A DNA stretch of 64,000 nt from Telluria antibiotica (GTDB lineage: Bacteria; Pseudomonadota; Gammaproteobacteria; Burkholderiales; Burkholderiaceae_D), in assembly GCF_011682055.1 (NCBI RefSeq), contig NZ_JAAQOM010000002.1:372001-436000 (forward strand). The letters are read 5' to 3'. Shown here piece by piece: positions 53,050-60,611 of the stretch. Position 1 is the stretch's first letter; every line of letters begins with the position of its first letter. A program made the position numbers and the translations under genes. The notes under the pieces were generated by a model, which worked only from the letters and a program-made list of their open reading frames with translations, was not told where the DNA came from and did not search any database.

Positions 53050-53210
53050 AGGGCGCTCCGGTGGCGGATGGGGGAATACCCTTATTGTCGCAAGGGCCGT
53101 CCGCGCAGGCGATACGCCGGAATGACTAGGCCGCGTACGCCGTCGTGCCGACTGCCGCGCGTGCATCCCTTGCCTACAATCGGCACATCCCCCATTGTCA
53201 CGGACCGACC

Positions 53211-53615
53211 ATGCGACTCGCCGACTTTACCGACTTCCTCGCCGCCGCGCGCGCCCAGCCCGAGGCGCAGCGCCTGCTTTTCGTGTTCGCCGTCGCGGAA
53301 CTGCCGCAGGCGCACACACCGGGCCAGGCCCGGCGCTTCGAGGAAGGGAGCGGCGGCGCACTGGCGCCCGTCATGTGCGTCGACAAGGGGCTCGACGAAC
53401 TGGCCGATTTTGCCGCGCTGGCCGAAGAATCGCGCGCGACGGGCCGGCCGTGGGACATGGTCTTCGTCGCCGCGCTGGCGGGAGCGCACGGCGCGGCGCC
53501 GCAGCCGGCCGGCATCGAACGCGGCCTCAAGATGATGATCGACGCCGTGCACCGCGGCGCCATCGAGCGCTTCCTCGCGTTCGACACGCAGGGCGACTCC
53601 GTGCGATTTGCTTGA
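53211..53615 (+). CDS. Conserved small protein often labelled 'ribonucleotide reductase subunit alpha'
   Basis: A 134-aa soluble protein of a betaproteobacterial family that databases often name ribonucleotide reductase subunit alpha although it shows no reductase motif. Visible traits: FTDFLAAARAQPEAQRLLFVFAVAELP, GALAPVMCVDKGLDELADFAAL and MVFVAALAG. Its promoter region (53117-53183) resembles that of moaA. It sits between the Dnr-like regulator and ubiU, so a role in the low-oxygen module is plausible; the biochemical function is unknown. Confidence 0.75.
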   Translation: MRLADFTDFLAAARAQPEAQRLLFVFAVAELPQAHTPGQARRFEEGSGGALAPVMCVDKGLDELADFAALAEESRATGRPWDMVFVAALAGAHGAAPQPAGIERGLKMMIDAVHRGAIERFLAFDTQGDSVRFA

Positions 53616-53626
53616 ACGGGTTTAAG
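53611..53626 (+). promoter_or_regulatory. Fnr/Dnr-type box before ubiU
   Basis: CTTGAACGGGTTTAAG is a palindrome with one mismatched pair, centred 29.5 bp before TAAGCT (53648-53653), the exact class II distance. It overlaps the last codons of the preceding gene. Predicted transcription start is about 21 bases before the ubiU ATG. Confidence 0.6.
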
Positions 53627-53680
53627 GCGGCGCGGTCGCCCGCTCTCTAAGCTGGCCGGGTTACCGTTCGCATCCCAGCC

Positions 53681-54709
53681 ATGACCTCCACTTCCGCTCC
53701 CGCCTCACCTCCCCTCGAACTCGTCTGTCCCGCCGGCAGCCTGCCGGCCCTCAAGGCCGCCGTCGACAATGGCGCCGACTGCGTCTACCTCGGCTTTCGC
53801 GACGCGACCAATGCCCGCAACTTCGCGGGCCTGAATTTCGGCGAAGACGCCATCCTCGAAGGCATCCGCTATGCCCATGCGCGCCGGCGCAAGGTCTTCC
53901 TTGCGCTGAACACCTATCCGCGGCCCGGTGCGGACGACCCATGGCGGCGCGCCCTCGACCGTGCCGCCACGCACGGCATCGATGCCGTCATCCTCGCCGA
54001 CCCCGGCCTGATGGAGTACGCGGCGCGCGTGCACCCGGCGCTGCGCCTGCACCTGTCCGTGCAGGGCTCGGCCACCAACGTCGACGCCATCGCGTTCTAC
54101 CACCGCCACTTCGGCATCGCGCGCGCCGTGCTGCCGCGCGTGCTGTCGCTGGCGCAGGTCGAGCAGGTCATCGAGAACACTCCCGTCGAGATCGAAGTGT
54201 TCGGCTTCGGCAGCCTGTGCGTGATGGCGGAAGGACGCTGCCAGCTGTCGTCGTACGCGACGGGCGAGTCGCCGAACACGCACGGCGTGTGTTCGCCGGC
54301 GAAGGCCGTGCGCTGGCAGCGCACGCCGCGCGCACTGGAGGCGCGGCTGTACGACGTGCTGATCGACCGCTACGAAGACGGCGAGCAGGCCGGCTATCCC
54401 ACGTTGTGCAAGGGCCGCTTCGTCGTCGACGGCGAAACGTATTACGCCATCGAGGAACCGGCGAGCCTGAACACGCTCGAGATCCTGCCGAAGCTCCTCG
54501 CGGCGGGCGCCCGCGCCGTCAAGGTCGAGGACCGCCAGCGCAGCCCGGCGTACGTGGCCCAGGTCACGCGCGTGTGGCGCGCCGCCATCGACAGCTGCCT
54601 TGCGGAGCGCCAGCGCTACACCGTCAGGCGCGACTGGATGGCCCTGCTCGACAGCGTGGCCGAGGGCAGCCAGCACACGCTCGGCGCCTACCACCGCCCC
54701 TGGAAATGA
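53681..54709 (+). CDS. ubiU: O2-independent ubiquinone hydroxylase subunit UbiU
   Basis: A 342-aa U32-family protein. UbiU and UbiV form a 4Fe-4S heterodimer that hydroxylates ubiquinone precursors without oxygen. The start LELVCPAGSLPALKAAVDNGADCVYLGF is the YhbU signature, and four cysteines suited to the cluster are in FGFGSLCVMAEGRCQLSS, GVCSP and TLCKGRF. It is followed by ubiV and ubiT in one operon behind a Fnr/Dnr-type box. Confidence 0.93.
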   Translation: MTSTSAPASPPLELVCPAGSLPALKAAVDNGADCVYLGFRDATNARNFAGLNFGEDAILEGIRYAHARRRKVFLALNTYPRPGADDPWRRALDRAATHGIDAVILADPGLMEYAARVHPALRLHLSVQGSATNVDAIAFYHRHFGIARAVLPRVLSLAQVEQVIENTPVEIEVFGFGSLCVMAEGRCQLSSYATGESPNTHGVCSPAKAVRWQRTPRALEARLYDVLIDRYEDGEQAGYPTLCKGRFVVDGETYYAIEEPASLNTLEILPKLLAAGARAVKVEDRQRSPAYVAQVTRVWRAAIDSCLAERQRYTVRRDWMALLDSVAEGSQHTLGAYHRPWK

Positions 54710-54729
54710 CATCGTACCGAAAGACCACC

Positions 54730-55620
54730 ATGAAGATTGCCCTCGGGCCCCTGCAATACTACTGGCCGCGCGACACGGTGTTCGCGTTCTACGACGCGAT
54801 GGCCGCTACCCCCGTCGACATCGTCTACCTCGGCGAGACCGTGTGCTCGCGCCGCCACGAGCTGCGCCAGTCCGACTGGCTCGCGCTCGCCGAGCGCCTG
54901 GCCGCCGCCGGCAAGGAGGTCGTGCTGTCGACCCGGGTGCTGATCGAGTCCGGTCCGGACTTGTCCGTGCTGCGCCGCATCGCGGGCAACGGGCGCTACC
55001 TCGTGGAGGCGAACGACATGGGCGCGGTGCACTGCGTCGACGGCCGTCCGTTCGTCGCCGGCCCGCACCTGAACGTGTACAACCCCGCCACGCTCGCCAT
55101 CCTCGCGCGCGCAGGCGCCATGCGCTGGGTCATGCCGCTGGAGATGTCGGCCGCCGCCCTCGCCGCGATGCACGCGGCGCTGCCGCCCGGCCTCGTGGAG
55201 ACCGAGGTGTTCGCGTACGGCCGCCTGCCGCTGGCGTTTTCCGCGCGCTGCTTCACGGCCCGCCAGCGCAACCTGCCAAAGGACGACTGCCGCTTCAGCT
55301 GCCTCGATCATCCGGACGGCCTGCTGCTCGAGACGCAGGACAAGCGCCCGTTCCTCGTGCTGAACGGCATCCAGACGCAGTCGGCGAAAGTCTGCAACCT
55401 CGTGGACGAGCTACCCGCCATGCGCGACATGGGCGTGGCCGTCGCGCGCCTCAGCCCCCAGGCGTCGAACATGGCGGACATCGTCGGCATCGTGCACGAC
55501 GTGCTGGCAGGGACGCTGCCGGGACCCGCCGCGCGCCGGCGCATGGAAGCGCTGCAGCCGGCCGAGGCCTGCAACGGCTTCTGGCATGGCCGCCCCGGGC
55601 TCGACGATGCCGCTGCGTGA
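54730..55620 (+). CDS. ubiV: O2-independent ubiquinone hydroxylase subunit UbiV
   Basis: A 296-aa U32-family partner of UbiU. It begins KIALGPLQYYWPRDTVFAFY, contains IVYLGETVCSRRHELR, and has cluster cysteines in AYGRLPLAFSARCFTARQ, LPKDDCRFSC and AKVCNLVDEL. The ATG at 54730 is chosen for its fit to the family N-terminus; an in-frame ATG at 54706 overlapping the ubiU stop is an alternative. Confidence 0.92.
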   Translation: MKIALGPLQYYWPRDTVFAFYDAMAATPVDIVYLGETVCSRRHELRQSDWLALAERLAAAGKEVVLSTRVLIESGPDLSVLRRIAGNGRYLVEANDMGAVHCVDGRPFVAGPHLNVYNPATLAILARAGAMRWVMPLEMSAAALAAMHAALPPGLVETEVFAYGRLPLAFSARCFTARQRNLPKDDCRFSCLDHPDGLLLETQDKRPFLVLNGIQTQSAKVCNLVDELPAMRDMGVAVARLSPQASNMADIVGIVHDVLAGTLPGPAARRRMEALQPAEACNGFWHGRPGLDDAAA

Positions 55621-55633
55621 AGGGAGCACCGCC

Positions 55634-56077
55634 GTGAAAGACATCCCTCCCTTCCGCGTGCCGGCACCGGTGCGCCACGTCCTGTCGCTGCTGCCCGGCC
55701 GGCCCGGCGCCTGGCTGTTCGCCGCCGGCCTGAACACCGTACTCGCGCCGCACCTCGACGCGGACGCGCGCCATGCGCTGGAGGGCCGGCGCCTGCGCCT
55801 GGCGGTCACCGACGCCGGCATCGCGTTCGACGCCGCCTGGCGCGGCCGCGCGTTCATCGCCGCCCACGCGCCCGGCGCACCGGACCTCGTGATCGCGGCC
55901 ACGTTGTACGACCTGGGCCGCCTCGCCGCGCGCAAGGAAGATCCGGACACGCTGTTTTTCAGCCGCCGCCTCGTCATGGAAGGCGAGACGGAGCTGGGCC
56001 TGCTCATCAAGAATACGCTGGACGCCATCGACGGCGCCCTGTTCGACCGGCCGCGCCCGCGCAGCCGCACCTGCTGA
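55634..56077 (+). CDS. ubiT: SCP2-domain ubiquinone accessory factor UbiT
   Basis: A 147-aa protein with an SCP2 sterol-carrier domain (about 35-135; KEDPDTLFFSRRLVMEGETELGLLIKNTLDAID is the family tail). UbiT binds prenylated intermediates and is required with UbiU/UbiV for anaerobic ubiquinone synthesis. Start GTG 55634 has AGGGAG at seven bases. It lies 13 bp after ubiV. Confidence 0.9.
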   Translation: MKDIPPFRVPAPVRHVLSLLPGRPGAWLFAAGLNTVLAPHLDADARHALEGRRLRLAVTDAGIAFDAAWRGRAFIAAHAPGAPDLVIAATLYDLGRLAARKEDPDTLFFSRRLVMEGETELGLLIKNTLDAIDGALFDRPRPRSRTC

Positions 56078-56090
56078 AAGGAGGCCCGCC

Positions 56091-56489
56091 ATGGGCAAGG
56101 ACCGATCCGTCTTCCCCCTCGTGTATTCGTGCTCCGGCTGTTCCAGCGCGGCGCAGATGGCCAATCACATCGCGCTCGAACTGGACCGGCGCGGGGCCGC
56201 CGAGATGTCGTGCATCGCCGGCGTCGGGGGCGACGTGCCGTCACTCGTCAAGCTGGCGACATCGGGCCGGCCCGTCGTCGCCGTGGACGGCTGTCCGCTC
56301 GCATGCGCGCGCAACTGCCTCGCGCGGCACGGCGTCGTGCCCGACCAGCACTGGCAGCTCGCCGAGCACGGCGTGCGCAAGCGCTACCACATGCAGTTCG
56401 ATCCGGACCAGGCCGAGGCCCTCACGCAGCAAGTGGCCGAGGCAGTGGCCACGCTCGCGCCGGAGCGCACCGGCCTTCGACCAGTTTAG
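56091..56489 (+). CDS. DGC-motif putative zinc-binding protein
   Basis: A 132-aa cysteine-rich protein of the DGC family (PF08859-like). Motifs: VYSCSGCSSAAQMANHIALELDRRG at the N-terminus, SCIAGVGGDVPSLVK, and DGCPLACARNCL (about 65-76), from which the family is named. It is 13 bp after ubiT with AAAGGAGG upstream, hence in the operon. The biochemical function is not established. Confidence 0.87.
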   Translation: MGKDRSVFPLVYSCSGCSSAAQMANHIALELDRRGAAEMSCIAGVGGDVPSLVKLATSGRPVVAVDGCPLACARNCLARHGVVPDQHWQLAEHGVRKRYHMQFDPDQAEALTQQVAEAVATLAPERTGLRPV

Positions 56490-56516
56490 TAAAACCCGAC
56501 AACCAACGAGACAACG

Positions 56517-58979
56517 ATGAACGCAAACGACACCCTGTTTTCCACGCCGATGCAACCGCAGGAGGTATCGGTCGACGTACTGTCCGAAAAATACGCCAAG
56601 GGCGACGAGACGACGGTCGCGCACGTTCGCGCACGCGTGGCCCGCGCGCTGGCCGCCCACGAAACCGACGCGCTGCGCCTCGAGATGGAACAGCGCTTCC
56701 TGTGGGCGCAGGATCACGGCTTCGTGCCGGCCGGCCGCATCAACTCCGCAGCGGGCCTCGGCATGAAAGCCACGCTGATGAACTGCTTCGTGCAACCGGT
56801 CGGCGACGCGATCAGCGGGCGCGATGGCGCCGTCCCCGGCATCTACGGCGCCGTGGCCGAAAGCGCCGAGACCATGCGCCGCGGCGGCGGCGTCGGCTAC
56901 GACTTCAGCGCCATCCGCCCCGCCGGCAGCCTCGTGAAGGGTACGCAGTCGCGCGCGTCCGGCCCCGTGTCGTACATGGCCGTGTTCGACGCGTCGTGCC
57001 GCACCGTCGAATCGGCCGGCGCCCGCCGCGGCGCGCAGATGGGCGTGCTCCGGATCGACCATCCGGACATCGAGGCGTTCGTCGCGGCCAAGGACAACGG
57101 CGCCTTCAGCAATTTCAACCTGTCCGTCGGCGTCACGGACGCGTTCATGCGCGCCGTGCTGGACGACGGGCCGTTCGACCTCGTGCACGGGGCCGAGCCG
57201 GGGCCGGGCGCGCACGCGGACAGCGCCTGGCCCCGCCCGGACGGCACCTGGGTCTACCGCACGGTGCGCGCACGCGACCTGTGGGACGAGGTGATCCGTT
57301 CCACGTACGACCACGCGGAGCCGGGCGTGCTGTTCCTCGACCGCATCAACGGCGAGAACAACCTGCATTACGCCGAGACGCTCGCGGCCACCAACCCCTG
57401 CGGCGAACAGCCACTGCCGCCGTACGGCTGCTGCGACCTCGGTTCGCTGGACCTGACGCGCTTCGTGCGCCGGCCGTTCACGCCGGAGGCCAGCTTCGAC
57501 TTCGACACGATGCGCGAAGTGGCCGCCATCGGCGTGCGCATGCTCGACCTGGCGCTGGACGCGACCGAATGGCCGCTGCCGCAGCAGGCCGAGGAAGGCC
57601 GCAACAAGCGCCGCATCGGCCTGGGGTTCCTGGGCCTGGGCAGCGCCCTTGTGATGCTGGGCCTGCGCTACGACGCCGACGAAGGGCGCGCGTTTGCGGC
57701 CGACGTGGCGCGCGAGCTGCGCGACGCCGCGTACGGCGCGTCGGTCGAGCTGGCGCGCGAAAAAGGCGCGTTCCCGCTGTTCGACGCGCAGCGCTACCTG
57801 GACGGCGCGTTCGCGCGCCGCCTGCCCGACGGGCTGCGCGAACGCATCGCCCTGTACGGCATCCGCAACTCGCACCTGCTGTCGATCGCACCGACGGGCA
57901 CGATCGCGCTGGCGTTCGCGGACAACGCGTCGAACGGCATCGAGCCCGCGTTTTCGTGGACATACCAGCGCAAGAAGCGCATGCCCGACGACAGCACGCA
58001 CACGTACGAGGTCGCGGACCATGCGTGGCGCCTGTACCGGCACCTGGGCCACGACGCCGACGCGGAGGCCCTGCCGCCCCACTTCGTCACGGCGCTGGAA
58101 ATGGCCGCGCACGACCACCTGCGCATGATGGCGGCCGTCCAGCCCTATGTGGATGGCGCCATTTCGAAGACGGTGAACGTCCCCGCCGACTATCCGTACG
58201 CGGATTTCAAGGATCTGTACACGGACGCGTGGTTCGCCGGCCTCAAGGGCCTGGCGACGTACCGCCCGAACGACGTCACGGGCAGCGTCCTGAGCGTGGC
58301 AAGAGCGCCGGCGGCCGAGGAAGCGGACGACGACGATGACGACCCGCTGCGCAAGCGCTTCGAAAGCCGCCCGCCGGGAGAACTGGAATCGGTCACGTCG
58401 AAAGTCGAGTACATGACGCAGGAAGGCAAGAAAACCGTGTACCTGACGATCAGCTTCATGCGCGTGGAGGGCCGGCTGCGCGGCCGCGCCGTCGCGATCG
58501 AGCGGCCGTTCGAGTTCTTCATGCCCGCCAACCAACGCAGCGAGGGCCAGCAATGGATCACGTCGACGATGCGCCTTCTGTCGCTGGCGGCGCGGGCCGG
58601 CGGCTCCGTCGCGAAGGCGCTGGCGGACATGCGCGCCGTCGTGTGGGAGAAAGGCCCCGTGCGCTGCGGCCACCTGACGCGCGCGGACGGCGTGCAGGTC
58701 CCCGTCTACCACGACTCCGAAGTGGCCGCGATCGCGTACATGCTGCAGCAGATACTGATCAAGCGAGGGTTCCTGGAAGCCTATGGCAACCAAGTGCCCG
58801 TCGAGCGCCTCGACCGCCTGCTCGCGCTGCGCGGGACTGCGCACGCACTGCCGGACGTCCCGGCGCCCGCGCCCGCCGGAACGGCCGCCAAGTGCCCGGA
58901 GTGCGGGGCGCGCGAACTGCACAAGGTCGACGGCTGCACGCGCTGCACGGCATGCCACTACCTGGGCGGCTGCGCATGA
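56517..58979 (+). CDS. nrdJ: Adenosylcobalamin-dependent ribonucleoside reductase (class II)
   Basis: An 820-aa class II ribonucleotide reductase, which makes dNTPs with vitamin B12 and no oxygen. Core motifs: [55 protein letters not shown] (active-site Cys and Asn-Glu region) and [21 protein letters not shown]. The C-terminus has a zinc-ribbon tail ([27 protein letters not shown]) that likely shuttles thiols. An acidic insert with a run of Asp near residue 605 separates the barrel from the tail. Placement in the anaerobic cluster fits oxygen-independent DNA synthesis. Confidence 0.94.
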   Translation: MNANDTLFSTPMQPQEVSVDVLSEKYAKGDETTVAHVRARVARALAAHETDALRLEMEQRFLWAQDHGFVPAGRINSAAGLGMKATLMNCFVQPVGDAISGRDGAVPGIYGAVAESAETMRRGGGVGYDFSAIRPAGSLVKGTQSRASGPVSYMAVFDASCRTVESAGARRGAQMGVLRIDHPDIEAFVAAKDNGAFSNFNLSVGVTDAFMRAVLDDGPFDLVHGAEPGPGAHADSAWPRPDGTWVYRTVRARDLWDEVIRSTYDHAEPGVLFLDRINGENNLHYAETLAATNPCGEQPLPPYGCCDLGSLDLTRFVRRPFTPEASFDFDTMREVAAIGVRMLDLALDATEWPLPQQAEEGRNKRRIGLGFLGLGSALVMLGLRYDADEGRAFAADVARELRDAAYGASVELAREKGAFPLFDAQRYLDGAFARRLPDGLRERIALYGIRNSHLLSIAPTGTIALAFADNASNGIEPAFSWTYQRKKRMPDDSTHTYEVADHAWRLYRHLGHDADAEALPPHFVTALEMAAHDHLRMMAAVQPYVDGAISKTVNVPADYPYADFKDLYTDAWFAGLKGLATYRPNDVTGSVLSVARAPAAEEADDDDDDPLRKRFESRPPGELESVTSKVEYMTQEGKKTVYLTISFMRVEGRLRGRAVAIERPFEFFMPANQRSEGQQWITSTMRLLSLAARAGGSVAKALADMRAVVWEKGPVRCGHLTRADGVQVPVYHDSEVAAIAYMLQQILIKRGFLEAYGNQVPVERLDRLLALRGTAHALPDVPAPAPAGTAAKCPECGARELHKVDGCTRCTACHYLGGCA

Positions 58980-58990
58980 CGTCGTAAAAC

Positions 58991-59006
58991 CTGAAACCGG
59001 TTCAAG
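58991..59006 (+). promoter_or_regulatory. Fnr/Dnr-type box before the HMA-like gene
   Basis: CTGAAACCGGTTCAAG (complement CTTGAACCGGTTTCAG) is centred 29.5 bp before TAATCT (59028-59033), the same geometry as the ubiU box. The predicted start is about 33 bases before ATG 59073, leaving room for the AAAGGAG Shine-Dalgarno. Confidence 0.6.
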
Positions 59007-59072
59007 GACAGGCCGCCGCGCGCGGCCTAATCTGGCGGCGTACCGACCAACGACACATCGCAAAGGAGCATC

Positions 59073-59330
59073 ATGCAACACGAATTCGAGTTTTCGGCAC
59101 CCCTCGCCTTCGCCGACGTCGAACGCCTCACGAGCGCCCTGTGCAGCGTGCCCGGCGTGCGCGGCGTCGACCTCACGCCCGGCGGGCACCAGATGCACGT
59201 GGAATTCGACGAAGCCGCCACGTCGACGCATGCCATCGCGGCCGCCATGGCGGCCGCCGGCTACGCTGAGGCCCGTGCGGAGCGCGCGGAGCGTTCGGGC
59301 GGCTGCTGCGGCGGGTGCTGCGGTGGCTGA
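59073..59330 (+). CDS. Small HMA-fold-like protein with Cys-Gly tail
   Basis: An 85-aa protein. Residues 1-68 resemble a heavy-metal-associated ferredoxin-like fold (FADVERLTSALCSVPGVRGVDLTPGGHQMHVEFDEA ... IAAAMAAAGY) but lack the usual N-terminal CxxC. The C-terminus is GGCCGGCCGG, four cysteines in two pairs, which could bind metal instead. AAAGGAG precedes the ATG, and a Fnr/Dnr-type promoter lies upstream. The downstream membrane gene overlaps its stop. Function unknown; a metal chaperone or sensor for the low-oxygen state is conceivable. Confidence 0.72.
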   Translation: MQHEFEFSAPLAFADVERLTSALCSVPGVRGVDLTPGGHQMHVEFDEAATSTHAIAAAMAAAGYAEARAERAERSGGCCGGCCGG

Positions 59331-59541
59331 CACCCTCGACGCCGGCCGCGAGGTGCGGCGTCATGCCCGGCTCGCCGCCGTCATGACCGCGCCGATGGCC
59401 CTGATGCCCGCCGTGCTGGCCTGGCAGGAATGGGCGGCAGGCGACCGGCTCGCCACGTGGGCCGGCGCGGGCGTCGCCGCGCTGGCCATGGCCGGTGCCG
59501 TCGCCGGCATCGATGCGCTGATGCGCCGGCACGGCGCCTAG
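59323..59541 (+). CDS. Small membrane protein coupled to the HMA-like gene
   Basis: A 72-aa protein starting at GTG 59323 inside the end of the preceding gene. It has two hydrophobic segments (AAVMTAPMALMPAVLAW near 18-34 and WAGAGVAALAMAGAVAGIDALM near 46-67) and a basic C-terminus. No family is recognised. The eight-base overlap suggests translational coupling and a shared task with the Cys-tailed protein. Confidence 0.6.
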   Translation: MADTLDAGREVRRHARLAAVMTAPMALMPAVLAWQEWAAGDRLATWAGAGVAALAMAGAVAGIDALMRRHGA

Positions 59542-59635
59542 TCCGAAAGAACTACCCGGCGTCCTCCGTCATGCCGACTGTCAGGGTGCCCTCCGCCCCC
59601 TACAATCGGAACCAATCACTTAACGGAGAACCGTG

Positions 59636-60610
59636 ATGTTGCGCGACCGCTACGGCCGAACGATCGAATACCTCCGCCTGTCCGTGACCGATCGCTGCGA
59701 CCTGCGTTGCACGTATTGCATGCCGACGGGCTTCAAGGGCTTCGAAGAGCCGGCCGACTGGCTCACCTTTGACGAGATCGAGCGCCTGCTGCGCGCGTTC
59801 GCCCGCCTGGGCACGCGCCGCATCCGCCTCACCGGGGGCGAACCGCTGCTGCGGCGCCACGTGACCGACCTCGCGGGCCGCATCGCCGCCATCGACGGCG
59901 TCGCCGACCTGTCGCTGTCCACGAATGCCACGCAACTGCGCCGCCATGCGGCCGCGCTGCGCGCCGCCGGCGTCGCCCGCATCAACGTCAGCCTCGACAC
60001 GCTGGACCGCGCCTGCATGCACGCCATCACGGGCCGCGACAGCCACGCGGCCGTCATGGACGGCATCATGGCCGCCAGGGACGCGGGGCTCGATCCCATC
60101 AAGCTCAATATGGTGGCGATGCGCGGCGTGAACGACGGCGAGATCGACCGCATGGCCGACTTCTGCATCGAGCACGGCTTCGTGCTGCGCCTGATCGAAG
60201 TGATGCCCATGGGCGCCACGGGCCGCAACTCGGCCTACCTGGACCTGGGGCCCGTGCAGGCACGCCTGCGCGAGCGGTTCGACCTCGTGCCGCAAGCGCT
60301 GGAACTGGGCGGCGGTCCCGCGCGCTACCTCGCCACGCGCGACGGCAAGAGCAGCATCGGCTTCATCACGCCGCTGTCCCAGCATTTCTGCGCCACGTGC
60401 AACCGCGTGCGCCTGTCCGTCGACGGCACGCTGTACCTGTGCCTCGGGCAGGAAGAGAAATTCGAATTCCGGCCGCTGCTGCGCGGCGGCGCGAGCGACG
60501 CCGAACTGGAAGCGGCGATCCGCCACGCCATCGAACTCAAGCCGCACAAGCACGACTTCACGGCGCAGCCGGAAAAGATCGTCCGATTCATGTCGCAGAC
60601 GGGAGGCTGA
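59636..60610 (+). CDS. moaA: GTP 3',8-cyclase, molybdenum cofactor synthesis
   Basis: A 324-aa radical-SAM enzyme starting molybdopterin synthesis. The N-terminal cluster is CDLRCTYC within SVTDRCDLRCTYCMPTG, the SAM motif is RLTGGEPLLRRHV, the C-terminal cluster has FCATCNRVRLS ... LYLCLG, and the protein ends in the required Gly-Gly. GGAG lies seven bases before ATG 59636. CTGTCA (59578) and TACAAT (59601) form a promoter. It precedes the NarX/NarL pair, fitting nitrate respiration, whose reductase needs Mo. Confidence 0.94.
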   Translation: MLRDRYGRTIEYLRLSVTDRCDLRCTYCMPTGFKGFEEPADWLTFDEIERLLRAFARLGTRRIRLTGGEPLLRRHVTDLAGRIAAIDGVADLSLSTNATQLRRHAAALRAAGVARINVSLDTLDRACMHAITGRDSHAAVMDGIMAARDAGLDPIKLNMVAMRGVNDGEIDRMADFCIEHGFVLRLIEVMPMGATGRNSAYLDLGPVQARLRERFDLVPQALELGGGPARYLATRDGKSSIGFITPLSQHFCATCNRVRLSVDGTLYLCLGQEEKFEFRPLLRGGASDAELEAAIRHAIELKPHKHDFTAQPEKIVRFMSQTGG

Positions 60611-60611
60611 G

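Noticed and set aside
53078-53095. CCCTT...AAGGG dyad upstream of the Dnr-like gene as an autoregulatory Fnr box
   Set aside because: Spacing and half-sites do not match TTGA-N6-TCAA; too weak to call.
52378-53166. A longer version of the Crp/Fnr regulator starting at 53166
   Set aside because: The extra 39 residues are Arg/Pro-rich without similarity; the GTG at 53049 has a good Shine-Dalgarno and gives the normal family length.
56475-56490. CTTCGACCAGTTTAGT before nrdJ as a Fnr/Dnr-type box
   Set aside because: Two mismatches in the conserved TGA part and no -10 at the right distance; it is also the end of the preceding coding sequence.
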